Of a stretch of 64,000 nucleotides of DNA, positions 46,264-56,879 are shown one piece after another. The DNA is from Chrysogorgia sp. JL179-B06 (lineage: Eukaryota; Cnidaria; Anthozoa; Scleralcyonacea; Chrysogorgiidae). The stretch's first letter is position 1. The number at the start of each line of letters is the position of its first letter. Location of the stretch: NCBI GenBank assembly GCA_035772405.1, contig JAYKKM010000193.1:3101001-3165000 (forward strand), given 5' to 3'. Under the pieces are notes generated by a model that saw only the letters and a list, made by a program, of their open reading frames with translations, was not told the origin of the DNA and ran no database searches. The translations under genes were made by a program, and so were the position numbers.

Positions 46264-46920
46264 AAAAAGGTGGAGGACAGAAATAGGAGGAAAATGAGAC
46301 TATGAACAAGAAAGCACAAGACGAAGGAGAATCAAGACGCAGGAAGGGGGGGAGGAGAGGAGAAGACGAAAGAAGAAAAAGGCAAGGACGACTGGCATAC
46401 TGACGTATCAGAAGATACGTGGCAGCGTCAGGGCGCTTTCCTAAGCAAACTGCGTTATTCGAAGTGATGAAGTCGCGCGGATTTTTGAAAACAAAACGCT
46501 CGGCAGCCAAGTCGCAAGATACATGGCAGCAATTCAGCGATTTCAGATGGAGGAGACTTAAAAGGAAGTGATGTTGAATGAAAAATAGGATGAAGGAGAA
46601 GCAAGCCCGTGGAGGAGGAAGGAGAGGCGGAGGAGAAGACCACGAAAGATGAAAAAATGACCATGAAAGATGAAAATGAAGACGAAACGCCGGTGGATAA
46701 GACGCTACAGAAGAATGACGATGATGAAGAATGACGAAAAGGAGTTGGAGTAGCAGAAGGTGTATGAGGAGTATAGGAGGAAGAGGAAGATAAGAACAAC
46801 AATAAGTAGAGGAACAAGAAGAACAGGATGAAGGTGAAGAAGAAATTACAATAACGAGGAAGAACTCTGTTCTTAGAAGGAGTTGGAGTAGCAGAAGGTG
46901 AATGAGGAGAAGAACGCATA
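46264..46920. repeat. Purine-rich (GAA/GAG) low-complexity tract
   Basis: The plus strand is strongly biased to A and G for about 650 bp (GAGGAGGA, GAAGAAG, GATGAAG units), continuing leftwards to about 45640 on the other side of the hAT insertion. The minus-strand Ser/Phe-rich frame (46455-46919) is a by-product. Confidence 0.8.
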
Positions 46921-47514
46921 ATACTTGATACTACTAACAGTCAGACGAAAGATTATTTTGTTAAAGAGTGAGTGTCAACCGTGACGCATTGTACGCTCGG
47001 TCGGCCAGTTTTTGTAGCACGAAACACCCTTGGTGTACTCATCCGTAAATATCTTGTTAATCCTTGATATAAATTATCCATATCTCACTTCGTTATTGAT
47101 ATATTCACGTAATAATTATATATACATCAAGCTGGTTGCATGCACACCAAAACAATAGATTTGTGGAAAAGCAAGATGTGCATTAGTCCCATCCTTAGTC
47201 GCATTTAGAGTCGAACTTAGGAAATGAAATCATGAAACTGGGAGTATACCACAAAAGAACTAAGAATAATACTTGTATGTGTACAGTGCTTTATTATATG
47301 GCTCATTTTAATGTCTGCACGCAAAATAACGCACGCTGATTGGTCACTGAGAGGGCCGGAATCATATACATACTGATCCGTAAGTTAAATTTGGAGTTGA
47401 TTTGGATGCAAATAAAAGGGAACAAGGAAAATAAATGCTTAACTGGTGTAAACACGAAACAAAAGGTTAATACGTTTTTAGTATATGCGTGATAAATATA
47501 GTTGTGCTTCATAC
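46921..47514. other. Erg intron next to the N-terminal exon
   Basis: Mostly featureless. At about 47288 a TTATTATATGGC motif starts a short match to the repeat E/59438-type ends (GCACGCTGATTGGTCACTG is also shared in character). No right end was found. Confidence 0.45.
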
Positions 47515-48038
47515 TTGCGCAAACTTTTCGGTCTTTTTCGGCCTTATATCTTGTGTTGATGGCATCCTTGAGTTCATAGTCAACTTTGTGAAGCTGTGTA
47601 GGCTTGTCATCGACGGCTGTTTTCCCTTAGTATACGAGTGTACAGGTGACTCCATGTCCTTTCTGGATGTCATTTTGCTCAAGAAGTTGTCCAAGGAGTC
47701 GGCTTTCTCTTGACATTTGTTTTCCTCACAAAGGTCATCGACCATTCTCGGCGATATCTCAAAACAGGAGGTTGCGCGACGCCGATTGAAATTAAAACTC
47801 AAGGCTTCAACGTCAACTGAGTTGCTGTTCGTTGAGTAACTAGTTGGGCTGTCTTCCTCCTCAGTCGTCCTTACATTGTTGTCTAGTTTCCTCGGTAGAG
47901 AGTCGGATTGTAAAAATGTTTCTTTCAGTTCGGTGTCTTTGAAATCCATATCGCAGGTTCCGTCTTCACTAGGAATAAACTTTATATTTCCTTTGGACAA
48001 CCTACGTCGAATAATCGCCCAAGGATTGACCTTTGGAC
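47515..48038 (-). CDS. erg (KCNH2-like): Erg-type K+ channel, most upstream exon seen: cytoplasmic N-terminal linker
   Basis: The acceptor TTTTTACAG is at 48039-48047; the exon begins with the last two bases of a codon and ends in phase 0 before GTATGA. It encodes about 174 residues: PKVNPWAIIRRRLSKGNIKF, a long Ser/Thr/Asp-rich stretch with RRRATSCFEISPRM, and the end DIRPKKTEKFAQ. Only the end aligns clearly with ERG ('KV.Q' before VLSLG), as expected for the poorly conserved segment between the PAS domain and S1. The acceptor implies at least one further upstream exon. I found no PAS (eag) domain exon in 48-64 kb by eye, so it is outside the window, missed, or absent. Confidence 0.82.
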
Positions 48039-48118
48039 CTGTAAAAACATTAAAAAACATTAAAATTACAATTAGGGACCATTCATTATTTATGGTCAGG
48101 ATTGGGACCGAAGATAAA

Positions 48119-48640
48119 TTACTTTGGATCACAAAAAATCTTTACTAAACACTTGCTGTCATCAGCAAAAAGAGCAACAGTACTGTTGCTGGTTACCTCC
48201 GGAAGGTCATTAACATAGAGAATAAAAAGAAGAGGACCTATCACACTACCTTGCGGCACACCAGACTTAACACTAAGGTACGACGAAGAAACTCCTTCAA
48301 CAACAACACGCTGTTTCCGATCATGAAGATAATCGGCAAACCATTTAAGAGTACCGGAAATTCCGTAAGTTTTCAGCTTGGATAAGAGTTTACTATGAGA
48401 GACAGAGTCAAAAGCTTTAGAAAAATCAAGGTGTATGAGGTCAATTTCTTTACCAGCATCAAGGGCACTACCAATGTCGTGAAATATATTAAGAAGTTGA
48501 GTAACACATGACCTATTACAGCGGAAACCATACTGGAGATCATATAAAGAGTTCTTAATGAAAAAAGAAACTTGAGTGAAAATCAAACGTTCAAGAACTT
48601 TAGAGACTTGGGATAGTAAATTAATCTAGTTAATAGTTAA
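48119..48640 (-). pseudogene. LINE reverse transcriptase fragment
   Basis: A minus-strand frame with LYDLQYGFRCNRSCVTQLL, HLDFSKAFDSVSHSKLL, SGVPQGSVIGPLLFILYVND and the catalytic FADD in VALFADDSK. Upstream in frame is LSQVSKVLERLI. This is the RT fingers and palm of a jockey/CR1-like LINE; the N-terminal endonuclease and C-terminal thumb are missing. The frame is intact over 155 codons. It lies just upstream of the Erg N-terminal exon, in the same orientation. Confidence 0.9.
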
Positions 48641-49160
48641 TTTATCTGAACGTGTTCTCACCAGTTCTGAAATTAAAGTTTTAAGTAGAGGCCTAAATTT
48701 TTGTCCTACGCCAAAAGAGATTGTTAAGGGGGCGTTAATTAAAGATCTTTCGGAATTTGGCCGGAGAATGAAGTGTAAAGCTTATTTTGCAGCTCAGAAT
48801 GGTGATTCACAAAATTTATCAGATGAAATAACTAATTTTTCCATGCTCCGGGAATATCACTTGAATCCTTGGATATGGTTGCGTTTCCTGGATGACATCT
48901 TTTTAATTTGGTTACATGGTAATGAAACCTTTTGGAATTTTTAAATTATGTAAATTCATATCATGATACGATAAAATATACATGGAATGGTCGTATGAAA
49001 ATATTTCCTATTTTGATGTTATGATTAAACTTATAGGGATAATAAGATATCTACTGTTAATTTGTTAAGAGGGGTTTTAAATCGAAGGTTGTCGATTCTC
49101 AGATTTCGAAAGCAAGAAATAAAAGTCGTGAAAGCCTTCTTTGTCAGGATACTAGAAATA
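48639..49160 (+). pseudogene. Penelope-like element RT fragment
   Basis: Plus-strand translation gives NLSERVLTSSEIKVLSRGLN and FCPTPKEIVKGALIKDLSEF, then after a break RFLDDIFLIWLHGNETFW and HDTIKYTWN. 'LS.GL.F.PtP' and 'R(F/Y)(L/I)DDIF.IW.hG......f...N..H.tIkft' are hallmarks of Penelope-like reverse transcriptases. Several frameshifts and a deletion between the blocks mark it as dead. The GIY-YIG endonuclease is not seen. Confidence 0.8.
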
Positions 49161-49510
49161 AGAAATCATTGTTGCCGAGATTGAAGCGGCCATCATGCAC
49201 CTGCCTGATGAGTCAAAAGACGCCATAAGCACCACCACCGCATCCATACTTGACAAAGCACAGCTTCCAGTACACAAGAACACCACCAAAGAAAGAAAAG
49301 CATTACGTAACCTGACAAAACTCTACCAGAATAATAATGAAAGCAGACAAAGCTAACTGTTTCGTGGTGATGGATAAACCCGATTACGACCACAAATTAA
49401 AAACCATGTTAGACGAAAAACGCGTACCAGATATAAGACAGATAGTAAATCCTACCAATCGAGAGGCGTTATGGGCATTTAAACTGGATACGATTATTCC
49501 CAACGGATTG
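49160..49510 (+). pseudogene. Penelope-like element N-terminal fragment
   Basis: In one frame EIEAAIMHLPDESKDAISTT followed by TKERKALRNLTKLY. After a frameshift near 49335 it continues KADKANCFVVMDKPDYDHKL, then KTMLDEKRVP. The 'aDKg...VvmdK.dYd.Kl..mL.d' block is the conserved N-terminal segment before the Penelope-like RT. It lies downstream of RT blocks at 48639, so the order is scrambled: two partial copies in tandem rather than one element. Confidence 0.7.
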
Positions 49511-49534
49511 AACTTACGCGATTTTATTTAACTT

Positions 49535-50042
49535 AACCGGAAGTAAATGAGCGACAACACGCTGCCTGATTGGTTAATGATCAAAAATCGTGTAATATAA
49601 CTCAATAAAGTATGAGCTGACGTGATTCCTCGCGTAGATTTTGTCGTTTTAATTTGACGGATTTTAAGTAGTTTAAATCACAAAAGGAAGTCAAAGAATA
49701 CCTGGATACAAGGCTAATCAAGGTACTAACACAACAGAATGTTTTAACTGCAACGTTGAGTGCATTTTCCTCGCTAAAATCGCCAACGTGTTTTCAACAA
49801 AGGCTTCCTAGCAACGCACATAGCAACACCTCTTATAACAGGTAAATCTGCATTTTAATGGCTTTATTGTTAATTTAATGGTGTTATTTAATAAAAGAAA
49901 TAAAATACTTGGTCTTGTATGACTATCGAGTTATAATGGCACTCGAGAAGCTAGTAAAACACTCGGCTATTGCCTCGTGTTTTACACGCATCTCTCGTGC
50001 CATTATAACTCGATAATCACACGCGACACGTTTTTTATTTCT
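49535..50042 (+). repeat. Dispersed repeat D, copy 2
   Basis: It aligns with 44518-44999. It ends in a hairpin at 49924-50015, whose outer 19 bp arms (TATCGAGTTATAATGGCAC and complement) are perfect and whose tip is ACTCGGCTATTGCCTCGTG. Confidence 0.85.
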
Positions 50043-50101
50043 TAACTATTTTACATTTTTTAATATTCACAATTTTATTTGTCTATAAAAGCACTCTCAA
50101 A

Positions 50102-50560
50102 GGGCCTGTTTATATGATCCCGGTATACCGGGATGTCCCGGTTGCCCGAGACGTTTTCATCCCGTGTTTATATGATCTCGGTACAACGGGACGTCCCGGT
50201 ATACCGGGATCTCGGCTTGTATATAATTTACTGTTATTTTCGCAGTTGCGTTTATATGGAGACCGGGACGTCTCGCCTGACCGGGATCCCGGTTGAAGCA
50301 ACCGAGATCCCGGTACACCGGGACAGATTTTTTCCATATAAACACAACATCCCGGTACACCAGGACGAAGTGAATTGAAATTTAAAACGTCGTCTGACCA
50401 GGTAAAATATCCAAAAAAGTGGTAAAATATCCAAAAAGTGGCAAAATGAAAAAAAACATTCGTTGGGATGCTTTTATGCGAATACAATTATAGTTTTTGT
50501 TTCATTGAGAAGTTATTATCAACATTTTCACGCATCCCGGTACCGGGATCATATAAACTC
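50102..50560. mobile_element. MITE rich in CCCGGTATACCGGG palindromes
   Basis: GTTTATATGATCCCGGTA at 50108-50125 is the exact complement of the right end at 50541-50558. Inside are many variants of CCCGGTATACCGGGA and GTTTATATGATC at both ends and internally, so motifs are reiterated on both strands. No transposase. The palindromes resemble binding-site arrays. Confidence 0.8.
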
Positions 50561-50615
50561 ACTCTGGTTTGTAAATCTTTCTTGATTCTCAAGAATAGGC
50601 ATGCAGCGCCCCAAA

Positions 50616-50662
50616 ACGTAATAAAACCCCAAAACGTAATAAAGCCCCGAAACGTAATATGG
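50616..50662. repeat. Three tandem CCCCAAAACGTAATAAA units
   Basis: Units of about 17-18 bp, the last with a G change, end at the start of the tRNA-like element. Confidence 0.9.
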
Positions 50663-50777
50663 AAAAAGTGACTGCCCCCAACCGGGAATCGAACCCTGGT
50701 CTCCGAATCAACGTTTCGGCGCTCTAACCTTTAAACTAATGAGACACGGTCAGAACAGTCAGTGATTTTTCCATATA
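50658..50777 (-). repeat. tRNA-like SINE framed by inverted ATATGGAAAAA, copy 1
   Basis: On the minus strand there is a tRNA-like body: TTAGTTTAAAGGTTAGAGCGC (D-arm/A-box region) and B box GGTTCGATTCCCGG, near consensus. Acceptor ends do not pair as a true tRNA. The body is framed by ATATGGAAAAAGTGACTG and the inverted CAGTCAGTGATTTTTCCATAT. A second copy is at 50960-51080. Confidence 0.75.
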
Positions 50778-50959
50778 CGTATTAAATTCGCCGCTTTCAC
50801 TTGACACCAACAGGCAGACATCGCATCTAACCATAATGTGGAGCAAGGCCTCTCGAGCGCACTTCCCAAAGTAGCGAAGCGATACACAACTTCTTGTATA
50901 TAGAGGGCTTTAAGAATAATTCATTAATATTAGAGAGGATTTAATATTGTCAAATACAT

Positions 50960-51118
50960 ATATGGAAAAAGTGACTGCCCCAATCGGGAATCGAACCCTG
51001 GTCCCCGAATCAACGTTTCCGCGCTCTAACCTTTGAGCTAATGAGACACGGTCAGAAACAGTCAGTGATTCCATTTACATTTTAAATTCGCCGCTTTCAC
51101 TTGACACCAAATATACTT
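50960..51118 (-). repeat. tRNA-like SINE, copy 2
   Basis: Near-identical body to copy 1, with TTAGCTCAAAGGTTAGAGCGC as a better A box, B box GGTTCGATTCCCG, and the same trailer ATTCGCCGCTTTCACTTGACACCAA on the plus strand. The right-hand inverted repeat is partly decayed (GTGATTCCATTTAC). Confidence 0.75.
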
Positions 51119-51119
51119 C

Positions 51120-51740
51120 CATGATGCGTAATGTTGTTGTTTAATGTTGTTTGGAAGCAAAACCCGACCTTCCTTATTCTTATTGTGCTTTTGAAACAGA
51201 GGCTATGACACAAGCTCTATACTGTACATCATGAAACTGGCCGGCGTCTGTCTCTCTGAACAATTAATTAATATGTCACAAATCCGACATTTTAATAGTG
51301 CCAACCATTCCATTTCGGACATGAACATTTGTGTTACTCCGCCATATCCGGGGTATCTGATAGCCGTAAAAACAAGAAAGACGTGGACCCATCTTGCAAT
51401 CATTCATGTCCATGGGCTCAATCGAAGTATAAAGATAAGAGCCCAGCTCAATATACGTATATGTATTGCCATAATAATATGGAAACAAGTAAAGTTTTAA
51501 AACATTTGACGTTTCGTTGCGAACTTACAATGAACGTCTTTCAATGGGTTCAATGATCGTTTTTCCTTTATTTAATCCATGTTTTCTGAGGATTTGAGCT
51601 TGACGATCGTCCATTTATCGACTGTCTATACTCCAAGCTCCCACATTCATTACAGCAATATATATATACCCAAACATCACTGACATATAGTGACTGCCGC
51701 ATAAGCAGTACACATATTAATTGAACCAGTACATGATTGT
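51120..51740. other. Spacer, no recognisable gene
   Basis: Frames of 60-89 codons on both strands overlap with no motif or codon preference. Nothing else is seen. Confidence 0.4.
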
Positions 51741-51744
51741 AACG

Positions 51745-51910
51745 CTCTCCATCTGAGTCTCTGTGATTCAATGGATAGAGCATATCACTGGCAATCAAGT
51801 TCCAGATTCAATCCCTCATGTCAGGGACTCAGACATTTTTCTGAGCCGCATTTAGTTTGACGAACGGCTATGTATCGTCTGTCGAATTGATTTCGGTTAT
51901 AACAGTCACA
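51745..51910 (+). repeat. Decayed tRNA-derived SINE, different family
   Basis: GTGATTCAATGGATAGAGCA is a D-arm/A-box-like segment and AGATTCAATCCC at about 51807 is a B-box-like segment. They are followed by CATGTCAGGGACTCAGACAT, which forms a short hairpin with the start (CTGAGTCTC). It is related to tRNA in layout but not to the 2057 or 50658 families. Confidence 0.6.
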
Positions 51911-54122
51911 GAAATGACAATTTAATTCGACACAACACCAATCCGTCGTGCAGCTTAACTAGGCTTTACATTGATCAGAAACATGTCCGATGGAGGGAAT
52001 CTTTGAGAATTCCAGATTCGACCTACTTTTGAAAACTAGAGAAAGGTTTTACGCGGATTTATGGTGTATTATGAAAGGTTGTTTTGCTTTGATGTTTGTA
52101 AAACATCTGTCATTTTTAAGAAAACGTCTCCTTAAAAGTAGAAGTAGTATATTGCAGACCTAGAGTACAATTAATGTACGCGTGGGGAGCTTCTTAAGGC
52201 TGGCGTGCGCCCAGCGGGAATTACTTCTCTAAAATAAATGTGGTATATTGTCGTTGAGTAGAGCTGAAAGTAGACAAAAAGCATTACTGCTATCGGTCAT
52301 CATCATGCCACAAGGGTAAGAAATAATTCTCATTCAGGCGACATATACGTTTGACCTTAGTAAACTTGACATATACTTGACGCTACTCTCAAGATGAAAA
52401 CAGTAAAAACAAGACTATTCCAATAGTCAAAGGACAATACATATTAAAATATACTATTTATATATTCCAGCAGCCAAAGGACAATATAGATTAAAATATA
52501 CTATTACAGTGTTAAAGCTTTGAACATTAAAAAATCGCTCTCATATAGCACGGTTGTTTTGAAAGCGTCTGGGGAAAGTAGTCTTGCCTTTCACGCCATA
52601 ATTAAACATCAGACCACAGATTAGACTGTCGTCGGCTTCGATATCTACATATCAACACTCAAGACCGGAGTACAGATGAAACTTGACAAATTGACTGTTG
52701 AAAGATGCCAATAAGGCAATATTTTTCAAGGCTTTACCTTTCATTACACCATAAAGGCGCAGCAAAATTAATGTTGATAATCAGAGATTGTTTCTGTAGG
52801 AAAACAACAACTGCTACACAGTTGGATTTTCGTGGTGACTCTGCCAACAAGCTAAGTCAATGTAAAATGGGTTTAGTCAGATCGCTTCGATATACCTGAA
52901 TGAAAGTGGACTTTTAAGGAAAACTCATACGCATGAAAATCTACGTTGTTCTGTTGACAAGCGACAGCTGAACTTTAATGATTGTCCTGAATGCAGTTGT
53001 CCAGCCGTTGTCTAAGCAAAGACCGACAAACGAACGAAGATAACCTAATTTTCTCTAGAATTAAACTTTACACGAGTACATGAGAATATTGCTCGTCCGA
53101 TGAACGTTATAGACTGTGATCGTGATATCGCAGGAAGTAGAAATTCCTTAATTTGTTAGGCCTTCATTCTGCAAATAGTTGAATCACCAACTAACTACAC
53201 TGAACACTGATTTCCTGTAACTATAGAGTTGAATGTTTGAATGGTGTTTCTCTTTAGGATAATTATCTAACGTCAGTTTACTAACCTGCTTTATTCCGAA
53301 ATTCTACTGAATCGTCTTTTAGTACTATCAGACTGATATCGAAGATCTTTCTACGTGTACACGACGTTACCCGAGGAGACTAAATCACAACAAACACGTT
53401 CTAAGAAACCCGTCGCCACCTTATCTCCAACACAAAGCTATAATTAAAAAAGTTCTTTAACATAATCTCTGCAGCGTCATATGACAACTGGAAATAATTT
53501 GCATTACACCGATCATGTTGTAGGCGAGAGCGACGGTGCGTGTAGACCAACACGCATGCGGTCGGCTATACTTTCATGTATTGAAAGCTTTGATATAGAA
53601 TTTCTGGAGCGATCGACGCCGCGTAGACACATTGAAAGACAATTATCTTTAATTAATATTAGAGAGGATTTTTCTCTGAAGGAGCGACACGTTTTAATAT
53701 TATTTTAATGCTTTTTGAGTTCACGCACTAATGAAAAATTATCGAACATCTGCTTTGCAATACACGAGAATTACCTAATTAATTTGGATATTCATAAAAC
53801 TACCGTGCTATATAAATACAGGAACACGCTCAGCCGCTATAGAAATAAAATGCTTATGGCTATGCGAACAAGGAGCCTACCCGCTATGTTGTATAACTTT
53901 TGAGCTTACAGTACATCACTTTACATTTCACTCTCTCATGAAGGGCTTTCGCTAAAAACGTTAGACTACACCAACCTTTTCGAGTATTCGATTTGTACGC
54001 TATATGTCGTGTCGTGTACAATAACGTGGACATGGTAATGTTTCATGAGGTCATATTTGTGAGGCTTTCAAGGCTATATACATCAGGACACGAAATAACA
54101 TGCTGTTATATCATTCATTTTC
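51911..54122. other. 2.2 kb stretch without recognisable genes
   Basis: I see no conserved motifs. Small features: a duplicated AAAGGACAATA...TTAAAATATACTATT at 52430-52505, and short frames at 53481-53708 and 53715-53903 that match nothing I recognise. It may be intergenic or a very long upstream intron of Erg. Confidence 0.4.
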
Positions 54123-54126
54123 TTAA

Positions 54127-54508
54127 AGTGCACATGAAACCAATTTTTTATGTGATGTTTCTATGATTTAATGCTCCTAAATTCTATATTCGACCATTTA
54201 TCAAGTTTATTTACAATTGATCATCCCTAAATTTTCCTTTAAATTTCGTTAATTTCGATAAAATCTTTTCGGGGGACCAAGTTTGCAAACAACATGACTT
54301 CACGTTGTTTGCAAAGGTTCGAAAGGGAAATCGAAGGATTGATATTTTCTCATTGATCGGTTTCGAAATGACTTCGCAAAGTGACTCAAGCTTTTCATCT
54401 TCCTCCTTTTCGTACTTCATTTGAATATTCCACCATCTTAATCAGTATTGCAATATTACAAACAAAGAAAACCCAAGTCTAATTAAAAAAATTGTTTTCA
54501 TGTGCACT
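54127..54508. mobile_element. TTAA-bounded MITE, AGTGCACATGAAA ends
   Basis: TTAA at 54123-54126 and 54509-54512 bound inverted ends AGTGCACATGAAAC/ACAATTTTTT of about 24 bp with one mismatch. The minus-strand 69-codon frame inside (MKYEKEEDEKLESLCEVI...) is charged and may be incidental. Confidence 0.85.
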
Positions 54509-54623
54509 TTAACAAATTGAGAAGGTTTCATGCAATCAAAATTGTATAAAACAAAACTGCTTAAAACAAAGTTTCATTGTAACATTCCAAAAATAGATCT
54601 GATAACAAAGTACGACATATATA

Positions 54624-54800
54624 TATCCGTAGCTCAGTGGTCAGAGCACTGCACTAGCATCGCGGGTTCAATTCCAGCCGGAAGGCCTTGAAGTTGCATT
54701 TTTCGCAAGTGGTCCCAGTTTGGTCTTAAAATGTATGTATTCCAACACTCGAAATTTTCCTTCACCATAAATCCTTTCTATATATATATATATATATATA
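54624..54800 (+). repeat. tRNA-derived SINE with (TA)n tail, copy 3
   Basis: Same family as 2057-2260: A box TAGCTCAGTGG, a slightly shortened variable region, B box GGTTCAATTCC, the same body and end CATAAATCCTTTC, joined directly to about 22 bp of TA. Confidence 0.9.
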
Positions 54801-55010
54801 TGTCGAAAAATGTTGTTGGTAATTGGGTTAAAACAAAAAGTAAATAGAATGTAGCAGTGCAAACAGTGGCTCCACAGTTCGCAGATTTCGTATTAGCTGC
54901 GCAGACATCGATAAGTGATACCAAAAGTGGTAAAAACGTAGAGTGCTGCGTAGACAGTGTTTTGGATATATAGCAAAGTGAACAGGTGGTAAACTGCCAA
55001 GATGTTTAGT

Positions 55011-55057
55011 GACGAAATACTGACGTTTCGAGCGGAGCCCATCATCAGAGTAAGACG
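55011..55057 (-). ncRNA. Hammerhead ribozyme (type I), minus strand
   Basis: Read on the minus strand the order is stem I strand UACU, core CUGAUGA (55042-55048), stem II GGGC/GCUC with a UCC loop, core GAAAC (55025-55029), then GUC (55022-55024) and stem I strand AGUA. All conserved core bases are present. Cleavage would follow the C at 55022. Stem III is only about 2 bp, as in the minimal hammerheads described from Penelope-like elements, which may need dimers. Confidence 0.8.
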
Positions 55058-55059
55058 AG

Positions 55060-55395
55060 ATGAAATAAAATAAATAGGGCTTATATATATATATATGCCA
55101 AAAGGGTGTCACAAGTAGAAAGTAGCAAATCAAATGCACGGGAGATAAACAAACTAATAATTAATGAGACAAGAAAAGTTAAATCATTTGCTATTTTTAC
55201 AGTCGATCAGCAAACAGACTGAGTGGGAGGGAGAAATGACAGGTCCAATATTCAAGGGGATTATGCGATAGTAAAGCGGTAAGAAACAAAAACTTGAAAA
55301 GGAATGAAAGTGCATGAGCTAATAATAAAAAAAAGTAAGTGATACCTCCGTGTAAATATAATGACGCTTGTGAAGTGAGAAAACAATAGAGAGCT
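55060..55395. other. Spacer with short TA run
   Basis: A (TA) run at 55081-55096, then non-coding sequence. Nothing else is seen. Confidence 0.4.
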
Positions 55396-56080
55396 TAAAG
55401 TGTCTATCACCCAAATACGATATTACTGATTTAGATTCTATATGAAGTGAATAGTTGAATGCCACAATGTTTTATGATTTGAGCCTTGCGTTGATGTTCT
55501 ATATAAAGGTTTGTTTTTCCGAATATTAATTGCTGCCGTAGGCAGCACACTAATCTTGACTTGGCTCGTGCCCAGACCTCTTTACCGAGCTATGTATAGT
55601 CAACGAGATCTCGATCTGTAAATTTTTGGATGTCGTTCGGTCGGATGGATGGATGTTCAGTTTTATGACGTTTTGTGACGTAGGTTCAAGATAAAATTAC
55701 ATCCATACGCCAGACGTTATTCGTATTCACGGAAGTTGTACGGAATTAATGTTCGGAACTTGTCAACGCCACCACGAACATGGTATTTTCTGAACTCGCA
55801 ACGCAATGAGGTGAGTGAGCTGTGCCAAGTGCCAACAGTGAACGAAGTTTTCGAACGATTTGCTGTCGCGAATTTCAATTCATTTCAGTGAGGAGATATT
55901 CTGTTGTCGAGGTAAGACGACTAAAGATAGTTTTCTGTACTTTTGTCCTTTAAAAAGGCTCGCTTAAAACGGCAATATGGCTGAGTGAGGTAGAAATTTA
56001 CAAGATGTCAACTGCAATTTATTTACTATAATCAATTATCAAATTGTTTTGTTTGTGAATACGGTTTACTTTCTATTTAG

Positions 56081-56317
56081 GTGCACCAATGTGCATGTGA
56101 GTTCATTGTTTCTTACAAGAGCCATTGTGTTCACGCTGATCAGCATCTGGGAAGCAACATCCATCTTAAATATACCACATCAGAAGAAGACATGGTCTTC
56201 TTTATTCTTGAATATGGCAAATCATTCAATATCACATATGTAGATAACAAGATAACAGATATTGAGCATGCAGAAGAATGCACATCCGTGTCCACATCAG
56301 AAAAAAATTCTGATTAA
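56081..56317 (+). CDS. Possible terminal exon of a small unrecognised gene
   Basis: A pyrimidine-rich tract and TTTAG directly precede GTGCACCAATG at 56081. A frame of 79 codons follows (VHQCACEFIVSYKSHCVHAD ... SEKNSD) to a TAA at 56315-56317, and AATAAA is at about 56522. Cysteines at CAC and HCVH could bind metal, but there is no family I know. Possible upstream exon ends with donor-like GAG|GTGAGT (about 55808) and GAG|GTAAGA (about 55911) exist. The unit lies inside inverted repeats, so it may be an element gene or a captured host gene. Confidence 0.35.
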   Translation: MHQCACEFIVSYKSHCVHADQHLGSNIHLKYTTSEEDMVFFILEYGKSFNITYVDNKITDIEHAEECTSVSTSEKNSD

Positions 56318-56879
56318 CTTAATTTGTCAACTGCATTACCTATACATGTACGTCAACTGTTTTGTGTTCATATATTGAACTGCATTTTTATGCAAGCCTT
56401 GTACAGAGAACTATGTTATATGCAACTGTTTTATCTTTATATTCAACTGTATTTTTATGGACCTGTTCAAGTTACATCTGTTTAATATTATACATGTTCA
56501 TGATTGAAGTACTAGATTGTGAATAAATGTCGAGAACGGTTACACACAAGGGTTGTCAACAAGGTTGGGGGCAGATTTGAGGCATCTGTAAATGTGCCAG
56601 GGCCTCCCGCACATGCTTCATCTGCCCATGGCTGTGTAATGAATGTCTTACCAGAGATAGATGTCTAACATACCCCAGAGTACCTTTGGTCCAGCAAGTT
56701 CAGTATGAGCTCTATATATGTAGAGTTCGCTGCTCTGGTCTTATCTAAACCATAACCGCATGGGTACAAGGCTATATTCACCATTTATTTTTGCAATTTT
56801 GCACAATATCATGACTGCCTTGGATTTCAAGGCAGCACTTCCCTTGCGATAGTAACTTCTAGTATTTAGCAATATTATC

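Noticed and set aside
46253..46919. Ser/Phe-rich minus-strand proteins
   Set aside because: Low-complexity translation of a purine-rich tract.
50645..50720. Hammerhead motif around CGAAACGT
   Set aside because: No CUGANGA or stem II in register; the GAAACG belongs to the tRNA-like element.
50670..50760. Functional tRNA gene on the minus strand
   Set aside because: B box is good but the acceptor strands do not pair and two copies share non-tRNA flanks, so it is SINE-like.
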